Of a stretch of DNA of 42,985 nucleotides, positions 41,352 through 42,985 are shown piece after piece. The notes beneath the pieces were generated by a model, which was given only the letters and a program-made list of their open reading frames with translations, did no database searches and was not told the DNA's origin. This DNA comes from Oligoflexales bacterium (GTDB lineage Bacteria; Myxococcota_A; UBA9042; DTJE01), in NCBI GenBank assembly GCA_012840965.1, contig DUVQ01000084.1:1-42985 (forward strand), read 5' to 3'. Positions within the stretch are counted from its first letter, which is position 1; every line of letters starts with the position of its first letter. A program made the translations under genes and the position numbers.

Positions 41352-41984
41352 TTGGCCGGTACTATAGCTAGGTTGCCTGTGACCTTGGCGTTGGTTCTTT
41401 GCGTGACTTGCTGTTCTTTTGCATCTTGTTCTTCTAAAAAACATGACCAATCCACGTGTATGGGTGCTCACTCGCTTTATTCTCAAGCCCAGCTATCCGG
41501 CAATTTTGAGCAGCTTTTCTTCATGATCGACGGCGATGTGTCGGCCAAAAAGGAACTGGCCTTCACGTTGGCAAACATTCATGAAATTAACAGGTTAATA
41601 GACAAACTTCCGATTGTTATGCAAGCAGACTTGAAAAACAGTCTCAAAAGTGAGTCGGACAATTCTTTACTTGCTGCCCAATCTCAAGTTGAACTTTTCG
41701 GTTTAATAGTCGGCAAAGGCGACACTGTAGCGACAAGTGTAGGCTTAAGCTTTCAGAACCGGTTTAAAAGCTGTGCTGAAACAGCACCTGGAAGCGGTAG
41801 ATATGTTGCTACTTCCCTGGACGGCTCAAAAATACACTTTGTAAGGCGTAGCGATGGTTTGTTGTATGTCATCCCGTCGGCCGACGTTTTACGCGCACTA
41901 AATCGTGCCTACATCGCCTCCCAAAAAGCCCTTGATGGCGCTAAAGAAGCCATAAAAGAATCAAGCAAAGGTCCAAGCAGGTGA
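41352..41984 (+). CDS. putative lipoprotein, unknown
   Basis: A 210-residue protein with a signal sequence ending in FASC (a fair lipobox) and no family I recognise. The mature part is mostly helical with Gln/Asp-rich stretches (LFFMIDGDVSAKKELAFTLANIHEINRL, LNRAYIASQKALDGAKEA) and two cysteines besides the lipobox region. The start is a TTG at 41352, supported by GGAGG 5 nt upstream. It overlaps the MepA-like gene by 4 bp (GTGA), so the two are coupled; a helper or regulator of that endopeptidase is possible. Confidence 0.7.
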   Translation: MAGTIARLPVTLALVLCVTCCSFASCSSKKHDQSTCMGAHSLYSQAQLSGNFEQLFFMIDGDVSAKKELAFTLANIHEINRLIDKLPIVMQADLKNSLKSESDNSLLAAQSQVELFGLIVGKGDTVATSVGLSFQNRFKSCAETAPGSGRYVATSLDGSKIHFVRRSDGLLYVIPSADVLRALNRAYIASQKALDGAKEAIKESSKGPSR

Positions 41985-42790
41985 TATTTTTAGACAAGGC
42001 TTTATTAATCTTTGCTTTGCTTTTTGTTGCCTGCTCTCCAAAAATACAGCAGGTCCACCAAGATGAGCCGGTTTCCAGCCTTGATGAAGTGCCCAAAGAG
42101 GTTTTAAAAAGGCCGCAAGAACCACAAACCCAGGAAAGTGTTTATGCAATTGAATTCACTACCCCCACTGGGCAATTTATAAAAATGTCCTTTAGAAGCC
42201 CCGCCAAATCCGTTGGCAAGGTAAACGATGGTCATATCCTAAACGGCAAATGCCTGCGTCCTTTGGGACCTGGCTACAAGTTGCGAGAACCTGAGCTCGG
42301 CTGCGCAACTGACGAAGTGATCAACCTGATGATGTTTAGCATTGGAGAAGTACTTCGGGCATTTCCAGATAGTCCAGCGCTGGTGTTGGGCACCTTGTCC
42401 AAAAAGGATGGAGGCCCCGTTCCACCTAACAAATCACACCAGTCCGGTCGAGATGTTGATATTGGATTTTATGCCAGAAACAGCCGCCCTTTGGACGATT
42501 TTGATGAACTTGACACCGACGAAATAGACTTCACAAAGACCTTTTATTTAATGGCCAATCTGATAGCAACCGGTCGAGTCCAGCTAATCATGGTCAACTA
42601 TGCCTTACACCCTCACCTGTATAACGCCGCAAAAGACATGGGGTACAGCGACGAGCAGCTAGCCTGGCTGTTTCAATATCCCATGGGGCCAAAGGCCAAG
42701 GCCGGGATTATCAGGCACGCCAAAGGACACCGCCGCCATTTTCACGTCCGCTTTAACTGCCCAATTGGAGATGACCTGTGTGTGCCCTGA
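41981..42790 (+). CDS. mepA: MepA-like penicillin-insensitive murein endopeptidase, lipoprotein
   Basis: A LAS-family (M74) zinc peptidase predicted to cut D-Ala-mesoDAP cross-links of peptidoglycan. The 269 residues start with a lipoprotein signal (LLFVACS, Cys18), whereas E. coli MepA is a soluble periplasmic protein. Zinc and catalytic motifs: SHQSGRDVDIGFY (His and Asp ligands) and GHRRHFHVRFNCP (the HxH ligand pair). HILNGKCLRPLGPGYKLRE and the region DEVINLMMFSIGEVLRAFPDSPALVLG are family-like. The GTG start overlaps the previous stop. A G-rich array begins at the next base after its stop. Confidence 0.88.
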   Translation: MIFLDKALLIFALLFVACSPKIQQVHQDEPVSSLDEVPKEVLKRPQEPQTQESVYAIEFTTPTGQFIKMSFRSPAKSVGKVNDGHILNGKCLRPLGPGYKLREPELGCATDEVINLMMFSIGEVLRAFPDSPALVLGTLSKKDGGPVPPNKSHQSGRDVDIGFYARNSRPLDDFDELDTDEIDFTKTFYLMANLIATGRVQLIMVNYALHPHLYNAAKDMGYSDEQLAWLFQYPMGPKAKAGIIRHAKGHRRHFHVRFNCPIGDDLCVP

Positions 42791-42829
42791 GCAGGAACAG
42801 GAACAGGGGCAGGAGCGGGGACAGGGAGG
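42791..42829 (+). repeat. G-rich low-complexity array next to copy C
   Basis: GGAACAGG, GGGGCAGG and GGGGACAGG units directly after the mepA stop, followed 15 bp later by repeat copy C, in the same arrangement as after sua5. Confidence 0.75.
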
Positions 42830-42843
42830 CGATTATGCTATTT

Positions 42844-42940
42844 AGCAGGATTTGGGGCTAAAAGGACGTCGAGAGGGCACCCTGCAACATGGTCCGGGGG
42901 CAATCCTGGAGGGCGCTATCGGGAGTTGCCGGGACCCGAC
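42844..42940 (+). repeat. dispersed 97-bp repeat, copy C
   Basis: Matches copy A over the whole core with about four differences, including the 46-nt hairpin (42891-42936). After CCCGAC it differs from copy A: GTCGCC follows at once, as if the inner part of the palindrome were absent. The window ends 45 bp later, so the downstream context is unknown. Confidence 0.88.
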
Positions 42941-42985
42941 GTCGCCCCCAAAATCACCGTCTAGTCGATGACGAAGGCTGGCGAG

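Overview
The window looks like a chromosomal segment of a Gram-negative deltaproteobacterium-like organism (Myxococcota or Bradymonadia type). This is an inference from gene content: a Tol system, lipoproteins with EGF-like and Cys-rich modules, an OmpA-family protein with thrombospondin type 3 calcium repeats, a very large TPR protein and many one-off lipoproteins. By eye the base composition is near 50% GC. I see no rRNA, tRNA, CRISPR array, integrase or complete insertion sequence.

Layout. 1-2937 (minus): murG with a C-terminal HEAT-repeat half, then mraY, which is cut by the left edge. 3215-3745 (plus): a small lipoprotein. 3886-7446 (minus): a tolQ-tolR-tolA-tolB operon. 7616-9542 (plus): lgt and the threonylcarbamoyl-AMP synthase gene. 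9543-9957: a repeat-rich intergenic block. 9958-12129 (minus): an EGF/FGE-sulfatase-domain lipoprotein and thioredoxin. 12497-19402 (plus): an RNase II/R-family exonuclease, a radical-SAM/DUF2344 fusion and a soluble lytic transglycosylase. 19432-25439 (minus): a 1502-residue TPR protein and the OmpA/TSP3 protein. 25713-26051 (plus): a small Cys-rich lipoprotein. 26100-31505 (minus): tatA followed by a wbpB-wbpA-epimerase-wbpD-wbpE operon. Together these five sugar genes could make a UDP-2,3-diacetamido-2,3-dideoxyhexuronic acid for a surface polysaccharide. 31650-33924: a patch of different character (134-aa protein, DUF486 membrane protein, RhuM) that looks acquired. 34007-35914 (plus): a putatively exported oligoendopeptidase F. 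35956-40849 (plus): an FAD oxidoreductase, a GT2 glycosyltransferase, a NodB-type deacetylase and a large unrecognised protein, apparently one polysaccharide operon. 41103-42790 (plus): two lipoproteins and a MepA-like murein endopeptidase.

Most of the segment serves the cell envelope: peptidoglycan synthesis (mraY, murG) and remodelling (slt, mepA), outer-membrane tethering (Tol, OmpA), lipoprotein maturation (lgt), Tat export, and surface glycan synthesis.

The least explained signal is a dispersed repeat system. A core of about 97 bp occurs three times (9594, 40881, 42844). One copy is paired with a diverged inverted partner to make a ~207-bp nested palindrome. A 14-nt seed resembling GCAGGATYTGNAGC occurs six times, and GGGACAGG-type G-rich arrays sit beside these elements. 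All of these are in the same orientation on the plus strand whatever the direction of the nearby genes. One G-rich array lies inside a coding sequence, in frame, in an interdomain linker.
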